DNA of 64,000 bases. Origin: an uncultured Alphaproteobacteria bacterium. GTDB taxonomy: Bacteria > Pseudomonadota > Alphaproteobacteria > Rs-D84. The stretch lies in NCBI GenBank assembly GCA_947305255.1, contig CAMZDE010000001.1, forward strand, positions 32,043 through 96,042, written 5' to 3'. Of this stretch, positions 44,902-54,355 are shown piece after piece; within the stretch, counting starts at the first letter, position 1; every line of letters starts with the position of its first letter. The notes under the pieces were generated by a model, which was given only the letters and a program-made list of their open reading frames with translations, had not been told where the DNA came from and ran no database searches. The position numbers and the translations under genes were made by a program.

Positions 44902-45573
44902 ATGGAAAAACAAGAATTAAAACATTTTTCTGATATGGAATTACGGACGTTCGGTCGCCGCCATGGAAAAAAACTATCAAATCGCAAAACGTACTTGATT
45001 GAAAATCTGCTACCAAATATCGCGCCAAAGCCCGACGAATGCCACGAAAAACCAATAATTCTGGAAATAGGATTCGGTAACGGCGAACATTTATGTGATT
45101 TATCGAAAAACAACCCCGAATCAATAATAATCGGCGCAGAACCATTCATGAACGGCGTTGCTGCCCTGCTTTCTGCAATCACAAACGAATCGGACAACGT
45201 TTTGTTTGATGAATATAAAAACATTCGTGTTTTTGCAGACGATGTCCGATTGTTGCTTAAAAACCAAGATTTCAAAGGCATAAAATTCACACAAATTTGG
45301 ATATTGCACCCCGACCCATGGCCAAAGGCAAAACATGAAAAACGCCGTCTTTTGAATCATGAATTTTTGAATTTATTATCACAATTTTTACCAGATGACG
45401 GCAAAATCATCATCGGCACCGACCATTGGGAATATTACGATTGGATAATCGACCAATTAAAACAAACTAAATTAAAAATTAAATCCACTTCTTTGGATAT
45501 CATAAAAACCAGATATCAATTAAAGAACAAAGCGGGTACATCTGAACCAAAATATCTGATTTTATCTAAATAA
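44902..45573 (+). CDS. trmB: tRNA (guanine-N7-)-methyltransferase TrmB
   Basis: The 223-residue protein has the SAM-binding motif ILEIGFGNGEHL, GAEPFMNGV, and the TrmB signature WILHPDPWPKAKHEKRRLL, then IIIGTDHWEYYDWII. It makes m7G46 in tRNA. Start 44902 removes an implausible N-terminal extension. It ends exactly where the next convergent gene ends (45574). Confidence 0.94.
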   Translation: MEKQELKHFSDMELRTFGRRHGKKLSNRKTYLIENLLPNIAPKPDECHEKPIILEIGFGNGEHLCDLSKNNPESIIIGAEPFMNGVAALLSAITNESDNVLFDEYKNIRVFADDVRLLLKNQDFKGIKFTQIWILHPDPWPKAKHEKRRLLNHEFLNLLSQFLPDDGKIIIGTDHWEYYDWIIDQLKQTKLKIKSTSLDIIKTRYQLKNKAGTSEPKYLILSK

Positions 45574-46245
45574 TTAATATTCCAAGAAAAAATGTAATTT
45601 ATCCGCCAATTCAGGCCGTCCAGATTCAACCAAGCGTATAACCTGATCAATACGGTCGAAATTGTTTCCCATTACGAACTGTAAATCGCCATCAAAATCC
45701 CAATTATCCAACATGCCATAAATACGCCCAATAAAATCAGACCGATTACCCATGTCTTCATTAAACAACAAACCAAAAGAATTTGCCCTGATTTCGCGTA
45801 ATTTTGCAAAAACCATAGCCCATTCGTTTGCGTTCACTTCTTGAATATTCAAAAAGATGCACAAATCGTGTTCAAAGAATAAATCATCACGAATCGTCGC
45901 CAATAAATCAATAACCTGTTCAAAATCGCGCATTTTAATAAATATCTGAACCCCGTGCGCCCCCTGACGTTGCATAGATATTATTTTTTCAGACATAACC
46001 GAAACATCATTATCAATATCACGATGTAATGTTTCAAAAACATAGCGCGTTAAAATTTTGACACCTGAATTTTCAAGATATGTCCACATAAACCGTAAAT
46101 TATTTTCCGGCACCGATACTAAATTAATCTTGTTTTCTGCGATATTATCAGCCAACACCGCTAAATCACTGGTATCTTCGGCACCATTACACCAAAGTGC
46201 GATGCGTTTATCCGAATCGGAAAAAATTTCGTCTGCTTCTATCAT
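45574..46245 (-). CDS. Hypothetical protein convergent with trmB
   Basis: The 223-residue product is not recognised. It is acidic, has no signal or membrane segment, and alternates beta and alpha elements (RIALWCNG, INLVSVPEN, VQIFIKMRD, CIFLNIQEV, FGLLFNED, QFVMGNNF) at intervals suggesting a TIM-barrel-like or phosphorylase-like alpha/beta fold. No catalytic motif is evident. The start ATG at 46245 has no clear ribosome site. The gene is divergent from the next operon. Confidence 0.55.
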   Translation of the reverse strand: MIEADEIFSDSDKRIALWCNGAEDTSDLAVLADNIAENKINLVSVPENNLRFMWTYLENSGVKILTRYVFETLHRDIDNDVSVMSEKIISMQRQGAHGVQIFIKMRDFEQVIDLLATIRDDLFFEHDLCIFLNIQEVNANEWAMVFAKLREIRANSFGLLFNEDMGNRSDFIGRIYGMLDNWDFDGDLQFVMGNNFDRIDQVIRLVESGRPELADKLHFFLEY

Positions 46246-46288
46246 TTGATTTTTAGTTTATCATAAAATGTGATACAATAAAAATGAA

Positions 46289-47242
46289 ATGAGAAAACAA
46301 ATAGAACATATTTTATTGACTATACTAATCGGTATGTCTGTGCTGTTGGGATTGACATTTTGGTTAAACACTAATTTTGGGTTTAATTTGTTTAATTCTG
46401 AACATTGGCACGAATTGGCATCTCTTCAGGCATCTGGTGAACCAATCAACATAAATTTTTATATCTCTATCGGTGTCGCAATCGCTATATTCATTGTGTG
46501 TTTGAATATAATATATCGTCCGCATTTTCGAAAAATTAATATCGAATCGGTTGTGATTCAAAAACCAACTGTTCCACAAATAGGTGCAGAAAAACCATTA
46601 TTATTGCCAAAATCAACACCGAATTTACCTGACAAAACACAACCAGATACGGCGCCACAACGACAAACAGACACACAAATTGAATCTGGGAAGGTGCCTG
46701 CAACACCACCGGTGATGCCAAATGTTGGCCCTATATCGCGTCCACCAAAATTGAATTTGCCTAAAAACATGGCGCAAATTGCGGCGGCGCAATATGCACA
46801 ACAGGCCCACCCCCAAACAACACAAACCGATAAATACGACGCCGAATTGGCAGAAATATTTACCAACAACGGCTTTTTGGTAAAGAAAAACCCAAAAATC
46901 GACGGATTTATATCAAATTTATTTGCAATTGGCGCAAATGAAATTGTATGGATTGGTGGCGTTAACTGTGACATCGAAAAGATGAAAAACGCGATTTTGC
47001 GTCTAGAATCTACATTCCGTGAAACATTGGAAGATATCACAATAACTGTCAATGCATTCTTGGTTGATACGGACGAAAAACATGTCAACGACAACCGTGT
47101 AAAGATATTCCATAATATCGACGAATTGAAACAATATATCTCCGAAAATCATGGCGCCCCTGTTGATGAAAACAACCGCGAAGATTTTGACGCCTATTCT
47201 GAATATATTGACACCGTATTAACTTTGTTGTACAAAATATAG
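46289..47242 (+). CDS. Hypothetical two-pass membrane protein
   Basis: The 317-residue product has two membrane segments (residues 8-26 and 55-75), a proline/glutamine/threonine-rich linker (residues 88-160) and a C-terminal soluble domain of about 130 residues (YDAELAEIFTNNGFLVKKNP, IGANEIVWIGGVN, EDITITVNAFLVD). The domain begins with a helix-strand pattern resembling restriction-endonuclease-like folds, but no active-site set is clear. It is the first of four same-strand genes (46.3-48.4 kb). Confidence 0.55.
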   Translation: MRKQIEHILLTILIGMSVLLGLTFWLNTNFGFNLFNSEHWHELASLQASGEPININFYISIGVAIAIFIVCLNIIYRPHFRKINIESVVIQKPTVPQIGAEKPLLLPKSTPNLPDKTQPDTAPQRQTDTQIESGKVPATPPVMPNVGPISRPPKLNLPKNMAQIAAAQYAQQAHPQTTQTDKYDAELAEIFTNNGFLVKKNPKIDGFISNLFAIGANEIVWIGGVNCDIEKMKNAILRLESTFRETLEDITITVNAFLVDTDEKHVNDNRVKIFHNIDELKQYISENHGAPVDENNREDFDAYSEYIDTVLTLLYKI

Positions 47243-47273
47243 TATAAATATAGCCTAAGGAACGCATAACATT

Positions 47274-47780
47274 ATGCAATACAATCAAAATTCAGCAATG
47301 GAAAGATTGGCACAAATGGGCATGGACGATATGCCCGTTATGGAATATAGCCCACAACATTGTGTGTTGGATTCAGATTGGTTCAAAAAATATTCAATGT
47401 TGCGTCGGGAATTTTTAGCGTCACTTTCTGATTCTGTCGAAGAAATTGCATTTATGAATTTAACCCAAGATGAATTTATGAATTTAATCATGGGGAAACA
47501 AATGCCTGAAAACACATCTATACGTTTTCGGATACCTTTGATATGGGGCGGGAAAATGGAAATTGAAAATATGTTTATGTGTTTAACGTTCCCACACGCT
47601 CAAAATCTGGATAGGTTTATAATTGACCAAATGGATGCAAAAACAATATTTTTGCCAAATCCTAAGAAAAAGATTTATGTAACAACACACACTGGGGGCG
47701 GCGGAACCGGCGGCAATGCAACGGCCGACCGTTTAAGTGTGGCGGCTATGAATTATGCTTCTGATCGGGGTAACGAATAA
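47274..47780 (+). CDS. Hypothetical protein, second gene of the 46-48 kb operon
   Basis: The 168-residue product is methionine-rich in its first half, has no membrane segment and ends in a glycine-rich flexible tail (THTGGGGTGGNATADRL). A TAAGGAACG stretch precedes the ATG. No family is recognised. The next gene begins 1 bp after its stop. Confidence 0.55.
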   Translation: MQYNQNSAMERLAQMGMDDMPVMEYSPQHCVLDSDWFKKYSMLRREFLASLSDSVEEIAFMNLTQDEFMNLIMGKQMPENTSIRFRIPLIWGGKMEIENMFMCLTFPHAQNLDRFIIDQMDAKTIFLPNPKKKIYVTTHTGGGGTGGNATADRLSVAAMNYASDRGNE

Positions 47781-47781
47781 A

Positions 47782-48216
47782 ATGACTGCATCTGAATTTA
47801 TACCTTTGATAAAAACACGTGGCGCAACCGTATTTCCAACGGGCAATTTGAATGCGATTTCTGCTGCAAATTCAGGACTACAAACTTTACGTGCTGCAAT
47901 GCTGCCTGCGTTTTTATTAGAATTATATCAACATAGTTTTGGTATAACGCTTGGGTCGGCATGCATATTCGGCCCAACCCAGATAGAACGCGGAATAAAA
48001 TATCCGATGCCTTCTATCCTAGAAATAAATCATGATGTCGCAGGCAACAAAAATTTATTTGGAAAAACTGTGTTTGGTCGCAACGATTTATTTTGGTTTG
48101 CAACCGACGCGTTGGGAAAATGCTTTATGTTGGATAATTTGACATTATCCGTATTAAAAACATATGATAATCCATATCAGGCGATGCACGATTGCCTTAT
48201 AATCGGGAAAATATAA
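47782..48216 (+). CDS. Hypothetical protein, third gene of the 46-48 kb operon
   Basis: The 144-residue product is not recognised with confidence. Alternating strands and the pattern FWFATDALGKCFMLDNLTL followed by VLKTYDNPYQAMHDCL recall SUKH/SMI1-type domains, whose members often serve as immunity proteins. I hold this only as a possibility. Start 47782 directly follows the previous stop. Confidence 0.5.
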   Translation: MTASEFIPLIKTRGATVFPTGNLNAISAANSGLQTLRAAMLPAFLLELYQHSFGITLGSACIFGPTQIERGIKYPMPSILEINHDVAGNKNLFGKTVFGRNDLFWFATDALGKCFMLDNLTLSVLKTYDNPYQAMHDCLIIGKI

Positions 48217-48218
48217 TA

Positions 48219-48431
48219 ATGCATAAAATATCTGTATCTTTATCCGGCCATCAAACCAGCATTTCATTAGAACGCGAATTTTTTGACGTCCTGCAAAACA
48301 TTGCAAAATCACGCAATACGTCAATTGCATCTATTATAAAAAGTATTGATGAACAAAGATTGCCGGATACTAATCTTTCTTCTGAAATACGGATATGGAT
48401 ATTGAAAGAATTATTGAAAACATCAAAATAA
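48219..48431 (+). CDS. Ribbon-helix-helix domain protein
   Basis: The 70-residue protein matches the alphaproteobacterial RHH_4 pattern: ISVSLSGHQTSISLEREFFD, then LQNIAKSRNTSIASIIKSID and NLSSEIRIWILKEL. Such proteins are small DNA-binding or regulatory proteins. The 3' end overlaps the convergent YbeY-Lnt gene by 62 bp. Confidence 0.78.
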   Translation: MHKISVSLSGHQTSISLEREFFDVLQNIAKSRNTSIASIIKSIDEQRLPDTNLSSEIRIWILKELLKTSK

Positions 48432-50382
48432 TCACCATCATCATATCGCGTCCTATCGTTCTATACGGCGTATTATGCGCCCCCCAAACAGAACCATCCA
48501 AAGATCCATTTTGACCAACCTCTAACATAGATTCAACATTTCCGTCACTGGCGACGAACGCGCTGATACCTGAATAATTTGCACGAATAATCGGCACCCC
48601 CGATTCTATGGCATAACGGCGCACCATGTCCAGATGTTGAAAAACACCTGGGGTTCTGCCAAACCAAGTATCATTTGTTATATTTATAATTGCATTAGGC
48701 GTAAAACCGCGCGGAATCAATGAATCAGAAAAAATAATTTCATAACAAATCGCCGGTGCAAAAACAAAATCACCATGTTTTGTATTAACACTTATGATTT
48801 CCATATTTTTGCCTGATGACAAATGTCCTGGGGACGGCACAAATTCACCAAACGGCCCATATTCACCAAACGGCACTAAATGAGATTTATTGTAAATATG
48901 GTTTATTATGCCCGACTTTCCAGCAACAACCAACGAATTATACATATTACCGTCACGATAATGGTTTGCCCCCATAATGACATTAGTATTCAATAAACGC
49001 GACAATGGGAATTTTTCATCAACAATAACATATGGATATGCCGTTTCCGGATACACAATTAAATCAGGCAACATTGTCTTTTCTTCTGTCGCCCAAATGT
49101 ATAAATCACGCACCTTGTCTTGCGCTATTGATTGTGCCTCTTCTCGTGACTTAGGCATCTTGTACACGGCAGATTCTGCGGGTTGAACAATTCTTATCAA
49201 TGGTGCATTATCTATATTTTCTACATATGATAAATTCATATTATGACGTCCATATACACACCCACAAACCAACAAAATAATATATATTGCAAAAACAAAC
49301 CAACACGATTTATCTTTTTTATTTCGTAACAATTCGACAACAACAGCAATCAACCCAATTGTTATGAAAGTCAACCCAAACGCGCCCCACAAAGCCCCAG
49401 AATTGATAATCATTGGGTAATTCATAAATATATTTGAAATTGGATTCCATGGAAAACCTGTTAAAAACCATTCGCGCAACCACAATACCAACGTCCAAAC
49501 ACAGGCAAACAAAATCGCTCTATGCGCCGGTTTCCGCTGTATATAACGAATTATTGCAAATGGAACAGATAATATTATTCCACAAATCAAACCGATACCC
49601 AATAACGCCGGTATCGTCCAAATTGCAAACTTTGCCATTAATTCTGGAATAACGTATATAGAATGTAAAACCCACCAAAACATAGCAATTCCATACAAAG
49701 CCCCAAACGGAAAAGCCATTAACCATGATTTTATAAATCCGACTTGGCGTTGTTGTTTTATTGTTAAATAATATGCGCCCCCAATACCAAAACATGACAA
49801 AAACCACATATAAAATGGCGCGAACCCAAACGACGCAACAACCCCAAATACGCCGTATAGCACATATTGCCATACACTGTTTTCGCGAATTTTAATAGAT
49901 TTCAATTTCGTTATAAACCTCCCAGGGCAACAACTTTCACCAACGCAGACATTATCATCTGCATAAGGATTTTTATAACCCAAATTCTTTAATATTTTTA
50001 TTTCTTTGGATTCCATAACTTTGGCCTCTGCGTCACTTATATGGTCAAACCCTTGCAAATGCAACATTCCATGAACCACCATATGTGCCGTGTGTTCTGC
50101 GATTGAAATTCCCGCATCCGCCGCTTCACGTGCCACAGTATCCAAAGATATAAAAATATCGCCCAACAAAACATCATCACCCAATTCAAAAGACAAAACA
50201 TTTGTCGGTCGATTAATACCACGATATTGTTTATTTAATTTGTGAATTTGCTTATCATCAACCAATGTGATTGAAACCTCTGAATCACGATGTACGGGCA
50301 AAACCGCCGCATACGCGATTTTTTCAAAATCTATTTTATAATTTTTCCACTTTTGGTTTTCATAATTCACATAAACTTTCAT
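48370..50382 (-). CDS. YbeY endoribonuclease fused to apolipoprotein N-acyltransferase Lnt
   Basis: The 670-residue protein joins two normally separate enzymes. Residues 1-150 are YbeY with the metal site HMVVHGMLHLQGFDH, used in 16S rRNA maturation. From about residue 175 comes Lnt: a membrane block of about six segments, then a nitrilase domain with the catalytic glutamate in IVYPETAYPY, lysine in YNKSHLVPFGEYG and cysteine in APAICYEIIFSD, and a last C-terminal membrane helix. The joint is a cysteine-rich linker (CVGESCCPGRF). There is no internal stop. The two genes are neighbours in many proteobacteria, which makes fusion plausible. Confidence 0.88.
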   Translation of the reverse strand: MKVYVNYENQKWKNYKIDFEKIAYAAVLPVHRDSEVSITLVDDKQIHKLNKQYRGINRPTNVLSFELGDDVLLGDIFISLDTVAREAADAGISIAEHTAHMVVHGMLHLQGFDHISDAEAKVMESKEIKILKNLGYKNPYADDNVCVGESCCPGRFITKLKSIKIRENSVWQYVLYGVFGVVASFGFAPFYMWFLSCFGIGGAYYLTIKQQRQVGFIKSWLMAFPFGALYGIAMFWWVLHSIYVIPELMAKFAIWTIPALLGIGLICGIILSVPFAIIRYIQRKPAHRAILFACVWTLVLWLREWFLTGFPWNPISNIFMNYPMIINSGALWGAFGLTFITIGLIAVVVELLRNKKDKSCWFVFAIYIILLVCGCVYGRHNMNLSYVENIDNAPLIRIVQPAESAVYKMPKSREEAQSIAQDKVRDLYIWATEEKTMLPDLIVYPETAYPYVIVDEKFPLSRLLNTNVIMGANHYRDGNMYNSLVVAGKSGIINHIYNKSHLVPFGEYGPFGEFVPSPGHLSSGKNMEIISVNTKHGDFVFAPAICYEIIFSDSLIPRGFTPNAIINITNDTWFGRTPGVFQHLDMVRRYAIESGVPIIRANYSGISAFVASDGNVESMLEVGQNGSLDGSVWGAHNTPYRTIGRDMMMVIILMFSIILSISISVFQKKD

Positions 50383-50394
50383 TATTTATGTCCC

Positions 50395-50757
50395 CTATTT
50401 TCTTTTGCGTCCCAATCCCATATTTTTTGCGATTTTTGAACGTCTGTCTGAATAATTTTTCGCGACAAACGGATAATTCATAGGAAGCCGCCATTTTTCA
50501 CAATATTGTTTTGGGGTTAAATTAAATTTCCGTTTAATATATCGTTTCAGCATGACATGCCATGTTCCATCTTCAAAACATTGAATTGCGTCCGGTGTCA
50601 CAGAATCTGCAATCTGTTGATCTGTCAAAGATGCCCCGCGTAATATATCTGTTGCCTGCGCCACCGCTTCCTGCATAGACAATTTTGGATTCGCATTTAT
50701 CGCAGCAGCGGCCAAATTTGCCACAGCCAAAGCAAAATCCGAATTTTTATTTACCAA
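50395..50757 (-). CDS. MucR/Ros-family regulator without zinc histidines
   Basis: Start is a TTG at 50757, eight bases after AAAGGA, giving 120 residues. An ATG-started longer frame would run into rarA. The C-terminal half matches MucR: KLVNKNSDFALAVANLAAAAI at the front and FNLTPKQYCEKWRLP, YPFVAKNYSDRRSKIAKNMGLGRK at the end. In the zinc-finger region the cysteine and aspartate are kept (CFED), but the two histidines are replaced by tyrosine and lysine (KRYIKRKF). Zinc-free homologs of Ros are known from Mesorhizobium, so it may still bind DNA. A TATAAT lies on the minus strand at 50789-50794. Confidence 0.8.
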   Translation of the reverse strand: MVNKNSDFALAVANLAAAAINANPKLSMQEAVAQATDILRGASLTDQQIADSVTPDAIQCFEDGTWHVMLKRYIKRKFNLTPKQYCEKWRLPMNYPFVAKNYSDRRSKIAKNMGLGRKRK

Positions 50758-50828
50758 CTTGAAAATCCTTTGGTTATTTAATAGAATAATTATATCACAA
50801 ATAAACATTAAATAAAACAAAAGTAAAA

Positions 50829-52085
50829 ATGACACGTCCACTGGCAGATTTAATGCGTCCACAAAACATCGATGAAATCGTGGGACAAACTGATTTACTC
50901 GGCGAAAACGGCATCGTTCGGCGCATGGTTGACAGTGGCAATCTATCGAACCTGATTTTATGGGGTCCCCCTGGGTGTGGCAAAACAACAATCGCGCGCG
51001 CATTGGCCAACTCTATCGACATGGATTTTGTTCCGATGTCTGCGGTGTTTTCTGGAACAGCCGATATAAAAAAGGCGATGGACGCTGCGCGTATGAATCG
51101 CGACATTGGTCGTAATACACTATTATTTATCGACGAAATCCATAGATTTAATAAAACCCAGCAAGATACATTATTACCATATCTCGAAGACGGAACCGTC
51201 ACGTTTATTGGTGCAACAACTGAAAACCCCAGTTTTAATTTGAATAACGCCCTGCTTTCACGTTGTCACATCGGTGTATTAAAACCGCTGTGTACGGCAG
51301 ATTTATTGATATTACTCGAACGTGCTGAAAATTTTTTAGGTAAACCATTACGTCTTTCCAGCGATGCGCGAACACACCTTTGCAAAATGTCTGACGGTGA
51401 TGCGCGATTTTTACTGAACACGGTTGAATACATAACGAATGCAAAATTCAAGAAAGATTTATCGCCCGATGAACTGGATTCACTGATACAAAAACGCGCA
51501 CCAATGTCTGATAAATCCGGCGACGAACATTACAATTTAATTTCCGCGGTTCATAAATCTTTGCGGTCATCTGATACAGACGCCGCATTATATTGGGTTG
51601 CACGAATGATGATTTCTGGCCAAGATCCACGCTATGTCTTGCGCCGATTGACACGTTTCGCAATGGAAGATGTTGGATTGGCCGACCCAAACGCGATGCA
51701 AATCGCATTAAGCGCGTGGCAAATTTACGAACGCATGGGTTCCCCCGAAGGCGACATCGCGATAACAGAATTGGTGATTTATCTGGCGACCGCACCAAAA
51801 AGCATATCTGCGTACAAGGCACAAAATGCGTCATATCGCGTGGCACGTGATACAGGAAATTTAATGCCGCCAAAAAATATTTTGAACGCACCAACAAAAA
51901 TGATGAAAAATTTAGGATACGGCGACGGATATGTTTATGACCCCGAAACAGAAACAGGATGCAGTGGTCAAAACTGTTTTCCCGACGACATGGAACGGGT
52001 CAGCCTTTACAAACCCGTCGAACGAGGATTTGAACGTGAAATCAAAAAACGTTTTGAATATTGGAATTCGTTCCGTAAAAAATAA
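50829..52085 (+). CDS. rarA: Replication-associated recombination protein RarA (MgsA)
   Basis: The 418-residue AAA+ protein has the RarA N-terminus (PLADLMRPQNIDEIVGQTDLL), Walker A WGPPGCGKTTIARALAN, DEIHRFNKTQQD as Walker B, IGATTENPSFNLNNALLSRC as sensor 1, and the C-terminal tetramerisation domain (ISAVHKSLRSSDTDAALYWV). It acts at stalled replication forks. It ends 5 bp before the convergent outer-membrane gene. Confidence 0.94.
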   Translation: MTRPLADLMRPQNIDEIVGQTDLLGENGIVRRMVDSGNLSNLILWGPPGCGKTTIARALANSIDMDFVPMSAVFSGTADIKKAMDAARMNRDIGRNTLLFIDEIHRFNKTQQDTLLPYLEDGTVTFIGATTENPSFNLNNALLSRCHIGVLKPLCTADLLILLERAENFLGKPLRLSSDARTHLCKMSDGDARFLLNTVEYITNAKFKKDLSPDELDSLIQKRAPMSDKSGDEHYNLISAVHKSLRSSDTDAALYWVARMMISGQDPRYVLRRLTRFAMEDVGLADPNAMQIALSAWQIYERMGSPEGDIAITELVIYLATAPKSISAYKAQNASYRVARDTGNLMPPKNILNAPTKMMKNLGYGDGYVYDPETETGCSGQNCFPDDMERVSLYKPVERGFEREIKKRFEYWNSFRKK

Positions 52086-52089
52086 TTTA

Positions 52090-52935
52090 TCAGAACAAAA
52101 TCCTTACATCTGCGCCAACCTGAATATCGTGATCTTCAAATTCATAATCGAATTTTCCGACATATTGTGTATTGCCAAATTGACGCAACAATTTCACATT
52201 AATCCATTCTTGGTTAGGCATCAAATTAGGATTTGTTGAACGACGAACATCAAATCCCAATCCACCGCGCCAATCATCTTGGAAACGGAAATAAATTTCC
52301 GGAATAAAATCCAAATAAGACAATCCGCGATTATCATCAAACACCCACGTAGATTTTGCAGTACCCGACAAAGTCACACCTGCAAATTGACGACCAAAAC
52401 GCAATCCTGCATAATACAGGGAATCTGCATATTCCGGCGAACGCACACGTGATGCACCCCACAATTTCAAACCAAACAAAGCATCTGAAATAATACGCGA
52501 ACCGTCCACCCCATGATTCATACGATACGTTCCACCGAATTCAGTTGCTGAAAAACCATTTTCATGTTCGTGGGTAAAATCAACCTGATAATGCATATTT
52601 GCATGGAAAACGAAATTATTGTTCACACCATATGCCAAATATTCACCAAGACGTAATTTATCATCTGCAAACGCCGCGTACGTATCAGATAAAAATTTAT
52701 TATCTGGCACCAAAAACAAAGGATCCGACGTATCCGTTAACAGAGAATTTTTCTTCATCGGTTGAATTTGAGTTGATGAATAATTATCTGAATTTGTTTG
52801 TTGCGGCGCAACGAACGTTTCTTCTGACGTCATAGAAAAATCATCATCAACCGCCGTATCAGATAAAACTACTGGTTCTGCATTCGCACCACATACTGCC
52901 ATCAAAGCAACAAAAGACAATAAATATTTTTTCAT
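52090..52935 (-). CDS. Outer-membrane beta-barrel protein
   Basis: The 281-residue protein has a signal peptide (MKKYLLSFVALMAVCGANA), a disordered acidic N-terminal segment of about 60 residues and a barrel pattern that ends in VGADVRILF with terminal phenylalanine. No porin or enzyme family is recognised. It is encoded after another barrel protein, 24 bp downstream on the same strand. Confidence 0.72.
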   Translation of the reverse strand: MKKYLLSFVALMAVCGANAEPVVLSDTAVDDDFSMTSEETFVAPQQTNSDNYSSTQIQPMKKNSLLTDTSDPLFLVPDNKFLSDTYAAFADDKLRLGEYLAYGVNNNFVFHANMHYQVDFTHEHENGFSATEFGGTYRMNHGVDGSRIISDALFGLKLWGASRVRSPEYADSLYYAGLRFGRQFAGVTLSGTAKSTWVFDDNRGLSYLDFIPEIYFRFQDDWRGGLGFDVRRSTNPNLMPNQEWINVKLLRQFGNTQYVGKFDYEFEDHDIQVGADVRILF

Positions 52936-52959
52936 TTCTCTCTCACCCGATATTATAGA

Positions 52960-54264
52960 TTAAAAATGTAAAATAATTTGCGCGCCAAATTTATATTCGC
53001 TGTAATTCTTGATTTTGTAATCGCCAATCGTATATGTTAAATTTGTCGCAAGTGGCGTGCCACCGGCATCCACAGGATTTACATCATAATTCAGATATTG
53101 TTTGATTTTACCTTCACCTGAATCATATAAAACGCCACTAGCATAAATATTCAACGCGAAAGAATCAAACGGTTGAATACCAAATGCAGCCTTTGCTGTC
53201 AATTGATTATGCCAATCATAGTTGCCAAAAAACGCCTCTGCATTCACAGTGAAATATTTATTCAGCACTGAAAACACACCTAAACCACCTTCGGCAAAGA
53301 ACAAATCATCGACATCACGTTTATATGTTAACATAAACCAATCACCAGTGGAATCTTCAAGATAAAAACCATAACTGGAATTTTTATCTTTCAACCACGA
53401 ATATCCACCACGACCAACCAAATACAATGTTGTTCTATCGAATTTATAGCCTAATTTCAAATCAGCCATCAAAGAATCCGCAGTGCTGCGTTGACTTTCA
53501 TATTGAACTGTCGCCATACCGATTGTATCAGACACATCTAAAAAGCGTGTTTGGATACCAAAACCAAATACATTCAATCCAGAATCAGAACTTTCGCTTT
53601 CTGGTTCGCCATTTGTCCAATCTTTTAATTTCCATTTTGTAGAATCATATTGACCCATCGCGATAATCGCAACCTGATCTGTCAAACCAAAACTAAAATC
53701 TTGTTTGATTAAAAATTGATTTGATTCCGCGTTGCCACCAACATTGATTGTCCCTTGATCCAAAGGCGTATTTGTATTTGGATAATATGATGCGGAAGTT
53801 GGATCTAAATCATATACCGTACCATTCAACATATCAAAATCCATACTGCTATGCGCCAGCGCAATATCCGTCACAGAACCGAACCGTCCTTTTAATGGTT
53901 GAAAGAACGGATGAGCCAAGAAATATTTGCGTTCTTGGGATACAGATTTTTTTTGTGAATATTGTCTTTTTTCAGTGTAAGTTTTCGCCGTATATGAATC
54001 CGCAGTATAATTATCGTTATTATAAGATGAGTCTTTGACCACATAATCATTACGATTTATGACCGCTGTGTTTGTGTCTGCTGTATTCCCATATTTTCTG
54101 CGTCCTGCCTGATTATAATAAAAATTAGTTGTCACAGGACCATTTCTCTGGGTGGTACCAACCCGTCTATAAGCGTTTGTGGAATTCACTCTGGTCGTGG
54201 CCCCATGCGCTGTATCAAACAACGCAAAAACAGAAACCAATACGGCAACCATACACTTCTTCAT
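52960..54264 (-). CDS. Large outer-membrane beta-barrel protein
   Basis: The 434-residue protein has a signal peptide (MKKCMVAVLVSVFALFDTAHG), an asparagine/tyrosine-rich N-terminal part (residues 25-105, with NDNYTADSYTAKTY) and a barrel of long alternating strands ending in EYKFGAQIILHF. Start 54264 follows AAAGGAG and gives a normal signal peptide. No family is recognised. It is probably co-transcribed with the following barrel gene. Confidence 0.72.
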   Translation of the reverse strand: MKKCMVAVLVSVFALFDTAHGATTRVNSTNAYRRVGTTQRNGPVTTNFYYNQAGRRKYGNTADTNTAVINRNDYVVKDSSYNNDNYTADSYTAKTYTEKRQYSQKKSVSQERKYFLAHPFFQPLKGRFGSVTDIALAHSSMDFDMLNGTVYDLDPTSASYYPNTNTPLDQGTINVGGNAESNQFLIKQDFSFGLTDQVAIIAMGQYDSTKWKLKDWTNGEPESESSDSGLNVFGFGIQTRFLDVSDTIGMATVQYESQRSTADSLMADLKLGYKFDRTTLYLVGRGGYSWLKDKNSSYGFYLEDSTGDWFMLTYKRDVDDLFFAEGGLGVFSVLNKYFTVNAEAFFGNYDWHNQLTAKAAFGIQPFDSFALNIYASGVLYDSGEGKIKQYLNYDVNPVDAGGTPLATNLTYTIGDYKIKNYSEYKFGAQIILHF

Positions 54265-54355
54265 AAAAAACTCCTTTCCATTTGTCAATAGATTATACCA
54301 CAAAAAAGATTAATAAAAAAGACAAAAACTTAAAAAAATTAAAACAAATGAAATT

